The position numbers and the translations under genes were made by a program. This document shows positions 37,164 through 45,843 of a stretch of 64,000 nt of DNA, in pieces (the stretch's first letter is position 1; every line of letters begins with the position of its first letter). The notes under the pieces are model-generated. The model was given only the letters and a program-made list of their open reading frames with translations. It searched no databases and had not been told where the DNA came from. This DNA comes from Pseudomonadota bacterium (lineage in GTDB: Bacteria; Pseudomonadota; Alphaproteobacteria; Rickettsiales; Midichloriaceae), in the NCBI GenBank assembly GCA_018242185.1, contig JAFECK010000006.1:1-64000 (forward strand), read 5' to 3'.

Positions 37164-37174
37164 CGCAAAATCTC

Positions 37175-37858
37175 CTATTGCCCAGTTTTAGCCTTGTCGG
37201 TTAGCCAGAGTGGATTACTTATCTTTTTTAATAGCTTTTTATGATCTTCTAATTCTGCAGCAGTGGCAGGGAATGAGCGAGCTGGACGTGCTTGTCTCAC
37301 TATCTTTTTCTCACCGCTAAATGTCAATTTACCTTGCCTACTTGCCCGCATGTATAGATAAACTATCGCCAGTAATTCAGCATCTATCAAAGCCCCGTGT
37401 TTATGTCTTTTGCTCAGACTAATATTAAAGCGCTCACATAGCGCATCAAGGCTCGCTGGAGCGCCAGGAAAGAGTTTGCGGGCAAGCTGCAATGTGTCTA
37501 TAACGCGATTCATAGGGATATGATTATGACCTACTAAGCTAAGTTCATGGTTAAGAAAACCCATATCAAAGGGTGCATTATGAATTACTAGTTCGCTGGT
37601 GCCTATGAAGGAGAGGAAATCATCAGCTATCTTTGGGAAGACCGGTTTATCATAAAGGAATTCAGTGGCAATGCCGTGAATCTCATAAGCGTCTTTAGGA
37701 ACATCGCGCTTAGGGTTGATATAGGTGTGGTAGTGATTACCAGTAAGTTCTCCGTCTATAATCTCAACACACGCAACCTCGATTAGGCGATGACCATGAA
37801 AGGCCGATAAGCCAGTCGTCTCAGTGTCCAATACTATTTTTCGCCCTTTTTCTGCCAT
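37175..37858 (-). CDS. dnaQ: DNA polymerase III epsilon subunit (3'-5' exonuclease)
   Basis: Proofreading exonuclease. 227 residues with the DEDDh motifs: Exo I LDTETTGL (Asp11, Glu13), Exo II VIHNAPFDMGFL, Exo III HGALIDAELLA (His and Asp). The C-terminal part after the exonuclease is the short linker that binds the alpha subunit. The start overlaps the end of coaE by 38 bases, the coaE-dnaQ order common in alphaproteobacteria. Confidence 0.94.
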   Translation of the reverse strand: MAEKGRKIVLDTETTGLSAFHGHRLIEVACVEIIDGELTGNHYHTYINPKRDVPKDAYEIHGIATEFLYDKPVFPKIADDFLSFIGTSELVIHNAPFDMGFLNHELSLVGHNHIPMNRVIDTLQLARKLFPGAPASLDALCERFNISLSKRHKHGALIDAELLAIVYLYMRASRQGKLTFSGEKKIVRQARPARSFPATAAELEDHKKLLKKISNPLWLTDKAKTGQ

Positions 37859-38480
37859 TTGCTATTACGTTCTTTATTTGTCTAAAAACATGGGCCTTGT
37901 TATAGGTTGTATCCACCAATATATCGGCGTTTTGGCGACGCACCTCATTATTGACCTGCTTGGCCATGATAGCATTAAACTTTTCGATAGTCATGTGATT
38001 TCGTCTAATTGCTCGAGATTTTTGCACCTCTGGCGCACAAATGGTGCTGATCGCTATATCATAATGCAGCGGGTCGTTATGTTGAGTGCGTTCAAAAAAT
38101 AAAGGTATTTCCACAACTATGGAGCGTCTACTCCGTTTGCGCAAGGCCAGGATATATTCACTACGATAATGCCATAGGGCGGGATGTATAATTTCTTCTA
38201 ACTGTTTAATTCCAGACTCGCTATTGCTAGCGAGTGCAAATAAGACGTTCCTGTTAATCGTGCCATCTTCTTGCACGCATTGGGGAAAGAGCTTAGCAAT
38301 CTTATGGTGTACCTCTGTGTTTGGTAGCAAAAGCTTATGTACTAGCCCATCAGTATCAATGGTAACAAAGCCTAGTTTAGCGAAACACCTTAAAACAAAA
38401 GATTTCCCTGAACCAATACCGCCAGTTAATGCGATCAACTGGTTACCATATGTCTTGAGCTTTTTTTTGCCGGGTTGCAT
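37821..38480 (-). CDS. coaE: Dephospho-CoA kinase
   Basis: Last step of coenzyme A synthesis: phosphorylates the 3'-hydroxyl of dephospho-CoA. 219 residues, P-loop GGIGSGKS at 20-27, DTDGLVHKL and the lid region with RRSIVVEIPLFFE. The start ATG shares bases with the TAA of the upstream HlyD gene (TAATG), so they are translationally coupled. Confidence 0.93.
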   Translation of the reverse strand: MQPGKKKLKTYGNQLIALTGGIGSGKSFVLRCFAKLGFVTIDTDGLVHKLLLPNTEVHHKIAKLFPQCVQEDGTINRNVLFALASNSESGIKQLEEIIHPALWHYRSEYILALRKRSRRSIVVEIPLFFERTQHNDPLHYDIAISTICAPEVQKSRAIRRNHMTIEKFNAIMAKQVNNEVRRQNADILVDTTYNKAHVFRQIKNVIANGRKRAKNSIGH

Positions 38481-39991
38481 TATGCCTCTTTGAATGCCTT
38501 ATGAAAGCTCTCAATAATAGGGCTAAATAAATACTGTAGGAAGGTGCGTTCACCTTTGACTATAAATACATCTGCAGGCATGCCTGGGTATAGCTTAACC
38601 TCATAGTTTATGCGGCGTAGCTCTTCTTCACCTATTTCGATCTTGGCAAGGTAATAGTAAGGCATCGCAGGATTATTTTGTTCTGAAAGACGGTCAGCAG
38701 ATATATATGTAACTTTGCCTTCTATGCGTGGTACCAGCCTCGTTTTATATGCGCTCAACTGTACCCTGGTTGTTAAGCCAACCTTCACGCTTTCTATATC
38801 TCGTGGCGAAATCTTCGCTTCTATTATCAGCTTGTCATCCTGCGGGATTATATCCAGTATATGGCTGCCAGGAGGGATGACTCCGCCTATTGTATGAAAA
38901 TCCAGATTAGTAATGATGCCAGCATTAGGCGCTTTTATGCTAGTACGTGATAATACCTCAGCCGCCGCACGGTGCTGTTCTTGGAGCTCTTGGACCTTAG
39001 TTTGCGCGTCTTTCAGGGCATCGTTCACCTCACGCATATAATCATTTTCTACGTTGATCAGTTGTAAATTAGCCTCTGCCACGGTTTCCTTAGCTCTAGC
39101 AATATTAGCTGCAACTTCACCTAAACGTCCAAGAATGTCCTCTTTAGCGCGCTGCACCTCAAGCAATCTTGATTGCAGTGCAAGTCCTCGATCATATAAG
39201 GCTTTTATATTTTTTAGCTCCTCTCTAATGAGCTTGTCTTGTGCCTGCATAGACTTCTGCTGCGCTGTTAGCCCATCTACAACCGTTTCTTGCTGTATAA
39301 CTCTTTGCTTTAGTACGTCAAGCTGGCCATGCACTGCTTTGCGACGATTGTTAAATAAATCGGTTTGAGTTTTTATGAGCTGTTGTACTTCTGGCAAATT
39401 CATATCCAGATCAGGATCTTTAAAGTCGGGTGTCTCCAAGTTATCCCGCTCAGCAATCAAACGCATATATAGAGTTTTCTCGGTACGTAACTGGCTGAGA
39501 GCAATGTGTTCACGGGCACGTGCGGCAGTATCATTCAGCTGTAGCAAAACATCGCCAGCCTCTACTGAGCGACCGTCTTCAACATATATAGCCTCAATTA
39601 CCCCGCCTTCCTGATGTTGGATGGTTTTGCGGTTGCCACTAAGCGCTATATATCCTTGAGCTATAGCTGCATTATCGAGTGGTGCCAATACTCCCCAGAG
39701 TAAAAATATTCCACAAATAATGGCAATCGTAGTGAAAACAAACTTCAGCGGCCGTTTTATATACCTTAGCAGATCATCCGTATATTCCTGCACTTGTGGG
39801 GTTTCTTTTTCTTGGAATATGAGCCGTAGATCATTGATTATATCCTGCCAACCACGTTTAGTCATGTTAGTGATATTATGAATATAGGTATGCCAGTTAT
39901 CGTGCAACACCCTATCAGCAAGCTTTACAGCTATTTTTTTACTACTTATAAGTAACTCTTGAAGGGCGCTTTTAATCAGTTTCATACTCAT
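38480..39991 (-). CDS. Type I secretion periplasmic adaptor (HlyD family)
   Basis: Membrane fusion protein linking an inner membrane ABC ATPase to a TolC-like outer membrane channel. 503 residues: one membrane helix near 90-115, the lipoyl/barrel-sandwich halves, a long coiled coil (about 190-330) and the beta-barrel domain with GMPADVFI near the end. The helix normally starts near residue 20-40, so this protein has about 60 extra cytoplasmic residues in front. AAGGAG precedes ATG 39991. It follows its ATPase by three bases. Confidence 0.9.
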   Translation of the reverse strand: MSMKLIKSALQELLISSKKIAVKLADRVLHDNWHTYIHNITNMTKRGWQDIINDLRLIFQEKETPQVQEYTDDLLRYIKRPLKFVFTTIAIICGIFLLWGVLAPLDNAAIAQGYIALSGNRKTIQHQEGGVIEAIYVEDGRSVEAGDVLLQLNDTAARAREHIALSQLRTEKTLYMRLIAERDNLETPDFKDPDLDMNLPEVQQLIKTQTDLFNNRRKAVHGQLDVLKQRVIQQETVVDGLTAQQKSMQAQDKLIREELKNIKALYDRGLALQSRLLEVQRAKEDILGRLGEVAANIARAKETVAEANLQLINVENDYMREVNDALKDAQTKVQELQEQHRAAAEVLSRTSIKAPNAGIITNLDFHTIGGVIPPGSHILDIIPQDDKLIIEAKISPRDIESVKVGLTTRVQLSAYKTRLVPRIEGKVTYISADRLSEQNNPAMPYYYLAKIEIGEEELRRINYEVKLYPGMPADVFIVKGERTFLQYLFSPIIESFHKAFKEA

Positions 39992-39994
39992 ATT

Positions 39995-41740
39995 TTACTC
40001 CTTCTCTTCGCTGTCATTTTTCCCCAATTCTGTATGAGTAGCGGCAATAGGTTTCATTCTATTGAGCTGTTCCATAACCTGCTTTTTCGGGCCAAATGCT
40101 ACAATAGTACCATCTTTTACTACCATAATTTTATCTGCTACATTGAGCAATTGACTGCGATGTGAGATCACAACAGTGGTAATCTTACGCTCTCTAGCTA
40201 CAGACAGCGCGATGACTAAAGCTTCTTCGCCAATACTGTCCAAACTGGCATTAGGTTCATCTAATACAAGAAATTGCGGTGATGCAAAGAAAGCGCGAGC
40301 TAAGGCAATTCGTTGCCGCTGGCCTCCGGACAAAATTGAGCCATCAAAGCCAATTTCTGTATCATATCCCTGTGGTAGATTCAAAATCATTTGGTGCACA
40401 CCAGCTATTTGGGCTGCTTCTATGACCTTTTCAGACTCTGCATCTTGGTTCATACGGCCTATGTTTTCTCTTACAGTGCCGGAAAAAAGTTCTACATCCT
40501 GAGGTAGATAGCCAATATACTGGCCTAGCTCGTCGTGGTTCCAATCCTTAAGGTTAGCGCCATCTAAGCGCACAGTACCGATAGTAGGCTGCCATGCACC
40601 CACTATAAGCTTGGCAATGGTGGTTTTGCCAGAAGCGCTAGGGCCAATTACTGCAAGAATATCTCCAGGTTCTAAGCCGAAGTTGATAGCTTTGAGTGCA
40701 TGTTGTTGAGAACCTTGATGAGAAAAATAAACATTTTCAAACAGCAATTTGCCCTCTGGCCGAGGCAGTGACATCTTGCTAGCTTTGAGCTTGACTATGT
40801 CAAACCCCTTGTCAAGGCGCATATATGCCTTTTTAAAATTAATATATCCTTTCCATGCCGCCATAAAGTGGTCAAACGGAGCGAGAGCTCGCCCAATAAG
40901 TGCGGAACTCGCAATAATAGTACCTGGAGTAATCTCGCCGTGGATTACTAGATAAGCGCCCATGCCAGTAACTGCGATTTGCAAGGATAGGCGTATGAAT
41001 TTGGTGATCTCTTCTAGTATTATTTGTCGGCGGCGCACTACTGATTGGGTATGTTGGACTCTTAAGTTTATATGTTGCCAGCTGCGGATTAAATTTCCAA
41101 CTAACCCCATAACATGCACTACCTCAGCGTTTCTAGTAACCTGCTCAACTTGGCGGTTACTTTTCATCGCGATATCTATATTGGACTCAATTAAGTCTTT
41201 CGTGAGTCTGTCTGTGATGATAGCCATAAATACTAGTATGCAAGCCCCAAGTATAGCAAGCACCCCAATCCATATATGTAAGATTAATAGTACGATGATA
41301 AAGATAATCGCCCAAGGAGTATCGATCATAGCCACTATTTGCGGGCTGATTAAGAATGTTTTAATTGTTTGTAGATCGCGTATTTTTTGGCTGCCGATAC
41401 TGTTTTTCGCCATCAAAGACATGGTCACAGAGTTAGCAAATACTGAATTGGAAAGTTGCCGCTCAAACCAATCACCCATTTTATTTAGCGCAAAGGCACG
41501 TCCCATCTGGATTAGACTTAGAAGAGTGAGAGCGGCGATGATTACTATGGTAAGCATCAACAGGGTATCCACGTTATGACTGGAGATCACGCGGTCCAAA
41601 ACCTGCATAGAATAAAGCGGAGTAGTGAGCATGAGGATATTGATTATCGCGCCGAAGACCAGCGCGAACTTTAGCATAACGCGACATGATAATAATGTCT
41701 CTTTTAACGGTGATTGGCTATTTTGCTCTTTGTTCTGCAA
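39995..41740 (-). CDS. Type I secretion permease/ATPase (PrtD/HasD-like)
   Basis: Inner membrane ABC exporter that drives one-step protein secretion. 581 residues: six helices, then the ATPase with Walker A GPSASGKTT, signature LSGGQRQRIALARAF and Walker B FLVLDEPNASLD. Like PrtD it lacks a full N-terminal C39 peptidase domain, so substrates carry C-terminal, uncleaved signals. TTG start at 41740 with AGGGA nine bases upstream. No tolC or RTX-type toxin gene is near, so the cargo is unknown. Confidence 0.9.
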   Translation of the reverse strand: MQNKEQNSQSPLKETLLSCRVMLKFALVFGAIINILMLTTPLYSMQVLDRVISSHNVDTLLMLTIVIIAALTLLSLIQMGRAFALNKMGDWFERQLSNSVFANSVTMSLMAKNSIGSQKIRDLQTIKTFLISPQIVAMIDTPWAIIFIIVLLILHIWIGVLAILGACILVFMAIITDRLTKDLIESNIDIAMKSNRQVEQVTRNAEVVHVMGLVGNLIRSWQHINLRVQHTQSVVRRRQIILEEITKFIRLSLQIAVTGMGAYLVIHGEITPGTIIASSALIGRALAPFDHFMAAWKGYINFKKAYMRLDKGFDIVKLKASKMSLPRPEGKLLFENVYFSHQGSQQHALKAINFGLEPGDILAVIGPSASGKTTIAKLIVGAWQPTIGTVRLDGANLKDWNHDELGQYIGYLPQDVELFSGTVRENIGRMNQDAESEKVIEAAQIAGVHQMILNLPQGYDTEIGFDGSILSGGQRQRIALARAFFASPQFLVLDEPNASLDSIGEEALVIALSVARERKITTVVISHRSQLLNVADKIMVVKDGTIVAFGPKKQVMEQLNRMKPIAATHTELGKNDSEEKE

Positions 41741-42048
41741 GCTATTCTCCCTGCGTTTCTATCAAATAATTAGCACTGTTCAGGGTAACATATAGCTACT
41801 GAAATCTCTAGTACCCAAATGATAGATAATAGTGAATAAACCTTGCCAAAAGGTTTCGACTGAAATTTGAGCTGAAGGTACTACCCAAATATAGTGCAGT
41901 TGGCTTTATTAATAAGTGCTCCTTCCCGCGATCAAACTTTGCCAGGAACATGGGTATGACAAGCAAAATCGTAACCCTTGAAAAACATATTGCCATACCC
42001 GTTTTGCTAGGGTATAAAGCTAACTGTAACTTTCAAGAGGATGATCTG
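41741..42048. other. Intergenic region, divergent promoters
   Basis: About 300 bases between the type I secretion run (minus) and the TPR gene (plus). It holds the TPR gene promoter at 41990-42018. I see no RNA gene and no convincing promoter for the minus-strand operon. An in-frame ATG at 41950 is ruled out as the TPR start because it lies upstream of that promoter. Confidence 0.5.
41990..42018 (+). promoter_or_regulatory. Predicted promoter of the TPR membrane protein gene
   Basis: TTGCCA at 41990-41995, a 17-base spacer, TATAAA at 42013-42018. A strong match that fixes the start codon downstream at 42049. Confidence 0.65.
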
Positions 42049-42699
42049 ATGGCTGATTTGCTTACCGAAACTTTAGAGGATATACGCGAACAAAGATTGC
42101 AGGCTTTGGCTTATAGGGGAGCTAAAGTTTTAGGCGCTGCCCTGCTGCTGTTTGTCCTTGTTGCACTACCGCGCCATTGGTATCTTGCGCATTTAGAGGA
42201 ACTGCAAAATCGCCAAGGTGCTCAATTTATGGAAGCACTAATGAAGATTCGCGCCCAAGAAACTGATGCGGGGATAAGCAAGTTGGAGTTGCTCGCCAAT
42301 GAAAACAAGAGCAACTATGCTGGCATGGCGTCGATCCATCTAGCTTCTATATACTGCTATAAGAAGGATTTCAAACGCGCTATGGAGATGTATAAGAAAG
42401 TTGCAGACGATTCTTCTTTTGATAAGCACTTTCGTGATTATGCTCGCTATATGCAGATTTCCACAACATTGATGAACAAACCAGAATCTTTGGATGAGCC
42501 TATTAAGATGCTCGTAGAATACATAGAAGGGCAGTACGAGTCAGCATTTAAGGCGTCTGCGCAAGAATTATTGATCTCGCTCTACATTCAGCAGAATGAA
42601 GCTGAAAAAGCGCAACATATGCTGCTAGAGCTGGAAGAAAACGCAGATGCGCCAGCACTGCTCAAACAAAGAGCACGCGAGCTATTGGCTGCGATTTAA
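42049..42699 (+). CDS. Membrane-anchored TPR protein (DUF2659/YfgM-like)
   Basis: 216 residues from ATG 42049 with AGAGGA upstream. A single helix at about 25-43 is followed by helical repeats with TPR spacing (GMASIHLASIYCYKKDFKRA, then the AQELLISLYIQQNEAEKA segment). The layout, short cytoplasmic start, one anchor and periplasmic TPR, matches YfgM-like proteins that work with the Sec translocon and BamB. That role is by similarity of layout only. bamB and der, common neighbours, are not here. Confidence 0.72.
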   Translation: MADLLTETLEDIREQRLQALAYRGAKVLGAALLLFVLVALPRHWYLAHLEELQNRQGAQFMEALMKIRAQETDAGISKLELLANENKSNYAGMASIHLASIYCYKKDFKRAMEMYKKVADDSSFDKHFRDYARYMQISTTLMNKPESLDEPIKMLVEYIEGQYESAFKASAQELLISLYIQQNEAEKAQHMLLELEENADAPALLKQRARELLAAI

Positions 42700-42710
42700 G
42701 CTTTACCAAT

Positions 42711-42784
42711 GTCACCCCGGCGAAGTCCGGGGTCCACAAGGTAGCTTTATAACTATCCTGGGTCCCAGCCTTCGCTGGAATGAC
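42711..42784. repeat. Dispersed-type palindromic repeat
   Basis: GTCACCCCGGCGAAGTCCGG begins an imperfect inverted repeat that closes with CAGCCTTCGCTGGAATGAC, with inner hairpins CCCCGG/CCGGGG and CCAG/CTGG. The motif GTCACCCCGG reappears at 45846. Such elements are scattered between genes in many alphaproteobacteria; here it may also act as a terminator for the TPR gene. Confidence 0.6.
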
Positions 42785-42797
42785 AAGAATAAAGTCA

Positions 42798-42836
42798 TAC
42801 GCTAGGGAACTAGGGGTTGCCTACTCCACTAGCGTA
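42798..42836. terminator. Hairpin after rpsU
   Basis: TACGCTAG at 42798-42805 pairs with CTAGCGTA at 42829-42836. It lies 20 bases past the rpsU stop; on the minus strand a T-rich stretch (GACTTTATTCTTG) follows. Confidence 0.5.
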
Positions 42837-42855
42837 TTCCAAATGGTAGATTCAT

Positions 42856-43050
42856 CTATCGCGCTTCCCTACTTTTATACGCGATTTTAATGCGCCTACG
42901 AGCCGATTCTTTCTGCTTACGTACGCGTCTTTCAGACGGCTTTTCATAAGCCTTCTTCATACGCATAACCCGGAAGATGCCTTCAAGCTGCATGCTTTTT
43001 TTCAGCTTCCTTAGAGCCTGCTCTACGCTATTAAATTTAACCTGTACCAA
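42856..43050 (-). CDS. rpsU: 30S ribosomal protein S21
   Basis: 64 residues of bS21: [21 protein letters not shown], then the basic C-terminus with [15 protein letters not shown]. It supports initiation on the small subunit. The only usable start is TTG at 43050, eight bases after the strong AAGGGGG; no ATG fits the family beginning (VQVxxNSVEQAL). Confidence 0.93.
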   Translation of the reverse strand: MVQVKFNSVEQALRKLKKSMQLEGIFRVMRMKKAYEKPSERRVRKQKESARRRIKIAYKSREAR

Positions 43051-43187
43051 TTGATAAACCCCCTTTCAGGATTTATATTTAAAAAAGCTGTGTAAATCCT
43101 TAGGCAGCGCTAACGGCGCCGTCATAGGAAAAATACACCGCATACGTGTAGCACAGTTAGAGCGAATACGCAATTCCCCATTAAGCA

Positions 43188-43372
43188 CAGGGGCCGCCTC
43201 ATGAAAATGCCTTGCCAGCACCTCAGCGTTTTAGCTGCTTTTAGAAGATGCTATGATTTACGGCGTTAAGATTGGTTCACACCTATGCGTGTTTTTAATT
43301 ATTGGCGAACAGTTTCCTATAGTAAATAGCTTCGGATAATCAGCACGAAAAGTGGCGCTGAAAACCGCAATA
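43188..43372. repeat. Dispersed repeat, copy B (inverted relative to copy A)
   Basis: Reverse-complement match to 1-184, with five substitutions and one indel. It covers the upstream region of rpsU and the last codons of the reading frame at 43317-43757. Because copy A is cut by the window edge, the repeat probably extends further toward 43864. Confidence 0.85.
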
Positions 43373-43757
43373 AACCATGCTTCTCGTACTCGAGAATATA
43401 GGATATTGCAGGCATCCCAAGGACGGAGAGCCAGCTAGACTGTTGAAGCCTAGTGCTAGCTGCCCGTCGTTGAGGCCGCAAAATACGGCGCTGCTGAAGC
43501 GTTTGAGGTAATCTGTTGATGAAGGCTGAATTGTATCCATCTTGTAGCATCGCTATTATGCGTGTTTTTGGACTGTAGAACACGGAACGCACGGCCCGCC
43601 CCCACATCACAGTCGGTCTAAGCCTGGGTGCATTATCAGCGACAATGGCCTCTCTCATGGTTACTATTGTCCTCTCACAACAACGCCCTATACTTCTGCT
43701 GATGGCGCCAAAGCATCGCTTCGCTACTGTGATTACTTTTTTCCATAGGCTGTTCAT
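43317..43757 (-). CDS. Low-confidence reading frame inside the repeat element
   Basis: About 146 basic residues from ATG 43757, rich in Arg and Gln with five or so Cys/Trp, ending in a hydrophobic LRFSAPLFVLIIRSYLL. There is no ribosome site of note and no known domain. The one argument for it is that the repeat copy at the window start keeps the same frame and stop codon over 17 codons, with two amino-acid changes. It could equally be non-coding repeat sequence or a decayed transposase. Confidence 0.25.
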   Translation of the reverse strand: MNSLWKKVITVAKRCFGAISRSIGRCCERTIVTMREAIVADNAPRLRPTVMWGRAVRSVFYSPKTRIIAMLQDGYNSAFINRLPQTLQQRRILRPQRRAASTRLQQSSWLSVLGMPAISYILEYEKHGLLRFSAPLFVLIIRSYLL

Positions 43758-43889
43758 ATGAACACTCAATCAAATTTCTATGATGCCGATATAACCTGAT
43801 GTGATAAATAGTGGAAGGGGGGGGGTAATAGGTGGCGTTTGAACACGTAGCGCGTAGGCCCCTGCCCTTAATCCCCTAATTTTATTTCT

Positions 43890-45788
43890 TTAAAGCTGCG
43901 CTACCTGTGGTTTAGCACTAGTTACATGCTCCAAGATTGCCTTATCGCACTGTTTATTAATTATATCCAGCGTTTCTGCTCCGCCTCCTAACCGGCCGCC
44001 TGCTTGACCAGTCACAATTAATCCACCAAATAAGCCAACTGCCCCTATAACACCGGCAAGTATAGTGATAATCAATATCGGGTTATTCGCAGTTAGCCCA
44101 TCTACAAACTTTTTCACACTACCATGCAACAATAAATCATCCAACGCCTGCCTGAAAGTTTCTGATGCTGCAGTCCCCACCCCTGCAGTACCGCCAACAC
44201 CTAATATAAGGCCAAGAATACCACCAAATAAGCCTGTGAGCGCAGCTGCCAAGTACATCTGAGTGTTCTTGTCATTGCTATATACTTCCATTGCTGCCAC
44301 TATACTCTCTTGCTCAAGAATTGCGAGCTCACATTTGTTGATTTGTTCTTTTGTAAAGGGTGCATTGCCCTTTCTTTTATTTTGCAATAAAGTTTTGCAG
44401 TCTTGAATGAGCTTTTTGCGTATAAATACTTCAATTTCAAATATCGAATTGAATTCTGCGCCAGTGAAATTTTCTCTCACTCCTGCGTTGCGCAAATTAT
44501 TTATGGATCCAGATAAACCGTAGTACAATCCATTCCAATTAGCGTCCTGACCTGTATATGTAACCCAGTTCTGTTGTAATCTAGGCGATAGGCCTGCAGC
44601 CAAGTGATCAGGTAGTTTTTCCCAGCCAGCACTGCCACCAAGTTCCTTATACAACTCATATGGGTTTTTCCCTAATTCTGCATTCATGCATTCAGCTAAG
44701 TTATTTACAAAGGCCTTGCGTTCATCATCAGAAGCAAATTGTAATCCATTGGCTTGAGCGCGTTCTCCCATTATTACAGCGGCAGCGGAGATGTTAGCTT
44801 TCATCACTTCATATTTATTACTTTTTGTAGAAGCATTAGAAGTGTTGCGCATTTCTGCAAAGAAGGAAGTGGCGGCCACATCAACCTTTGCACCCCTCTG
44901 TGCTTTTGCACTGTTGGGATAAAGCGCATGCAAGGTATCTTTGGCAATACGCTGGCTTTCCTCTGGAGTGGCGTTAACCATACGCCCCATAGCTGTAGCG
45001 AGCTCTCTTAACTTGTCGTAATGATCAAGCCATGGGTTGCTAATAGCACCCTCCCATGCAGCAGGCGCGTACTTATTAATCAATTCATACACAAGCGCCA
45101 GAGCCCTAGTTGGCCCAATTACTACGTTATTATTCTGCGCCCTATGATCCTTGCTAGCGGCTAACCATATCAGATCTTGCATAGCCATTTGGATAAGATC
45201 AGTAGGGAGGCTATCATTAGTTAACTTATCCGTGAGACCCTTATGAACAATAGCATTACAGGCCTCTGCAGTTACATCTCTATATCTCTGATTTTGCTGC
45301 AGCGTTCTTTCTGCACTCAAAGTTATGGTATGCGCGGTCACATGCGATTGAGGTCTGCAATCTTGTGGTAAAGTATCGCTGAACATTTTTATCTCTAGCA
45401 ACTTTCTTTGTTGTTCAGTATTTGGTGCTTTATCAGCGTATATAGTCCAGCTTCTACTTTGTAAATTACAAGATCTGCCTGCCACTTTAATATTACCCCC
45501 ACCTTCTAAAACAGTAATCGCAGTGAGCAATGGGGTAGTGCTTGCGTCCAGTGAACGTTGATCGGCTGCAAATTTTACAGGAGACACAATGCCTGCCGCC
45601 AAAGCTAAAAATTCTTCCATGGCGTATTTAACCAAGTTGTCAAACTCATGCAACAATGGGCATGAATCCAATGTTGGTTGTCTATTATGAGGATCGTAAA
45701 ACCAGTCAAACTGATTTTTATAATCCTCAACAAATTTCTGATGCTTTTGGCTAAATTTAAACTGCTGCTGCACACCGCCCTCGTTCAT
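43890..45788 (-). CDS. Hypothetical protein with a C-terminal membrane hairpin
   Basis: 632 residues, no signal peptide and no known domain. The first 500 are soluble and helical. Two Gly-rich hydrophobic segments follow at about 513-540 (LTGLFGGILGLILGVGGTAG) and 570-598 (ILIITILAGVIGAVGLFGGL), then a short tail. The start ATG 45788 has a poor ribosome site; a GTG at 45773 is an alternative. The soluble head plus C-terminal hydrophobic hairpin resembles the giant proteins at 11.5-14.8 and 25-29 kb and fits either an inner membrane protein or a secreted protein that enters host membranes. Confidence 0.65.
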   Translation of the reverse strand: MNEGGVQQQFKFSQKHQKFVEDYKNQFDWFYDPHNRQPTLDSCPLLHEFDNLVKYAMEEFLALAAGIVSPVKFAADQRSLDASTTPLLTAITVLEGGGNIKVAGRSCNLQSRSWTIYADKAPNTEQQRKLLEIKMFSDTLPQDCRPQSHVTAHTITLSAERTLQQNQRYRDVTAEACNAIVHKGLTDKLTNDSLPTDLIQMAMQDLIWLAASKDHRAQNNNVVIGPTRALALVYELINKYAPAAWEGAISNPWLDHYDKLRELATAMGRMVNATPEESQRIAKDTLHALYPNSAKAQRGAKVDVAATSFFAEMRNTSNASTKSNKYEVMKANISAAAVIMGERAQANGLQFASDDERKAFVNNLAECMNAELGKNPYELYKELGGSAGWEKLPDHLAAGLSPRLQQNWVTYTGQDANWNGLYYGLSGSINNLRNAGVRENFTGAEFNSIFEIEVFIRKKLIQDCKTLLQNKRKGNAPFTKEQINKCELAILEQESIVAAMEVYSNDKNTQMYLAAALTGLFGGILGLILGVGGTAGVGTAASETFRQALDDLLLHGSVKKFVDGLTANNPILIITILAGVIGAVGLFGGLIVTGQAGGRLGGGAETLDIINKQCDKAILEHVTSAKPQVAQL

Positions 45789-45843
45789 TTAAGTTCAATA
45801 GGTTTAAACTATATACCCCTCAGCGTAGCACAAGACTACTTAC

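Larger units (their letters stand above)
43181..43871. mobile_element. Putative short mobile element with inverted ends
   Basis: TTAAGCACAGGGGCC at 43181-43195 matches, inverted, GGCCCCTGCCCTTAA at 43857-43871 with 13 of 15 bases identical and CAGGGGCC perfect. The inner left end coincides with the border where homology to the copy at 1-184 stops. About 680 bases lie between. No transposase is recognisable, so it would be a non-autonomous or decayed element. No clear target-site duplication was found. A nine-G run lies at 43817-43825. Confidence 0.4.

Noticed and set aside
40962..41579. 205-codon frame antisense to the type I secretion ATPase
   Set aside because: Lies wholly opposite conserved ABC exporter sequence; shadow frame.
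41950..42048. Upstream extension of the TPR protein from an ATG at 41950
   Set aside because: The strong promoter at 41990-42018 lies after it and the extra 33 residues do not fit the family.
43317..43757. Transposase inside the repeat element
   Set aside because: The reading frame has no DDE motif, helix-turn-helix or similarity I recognise; kept only as a low-confidence frame.
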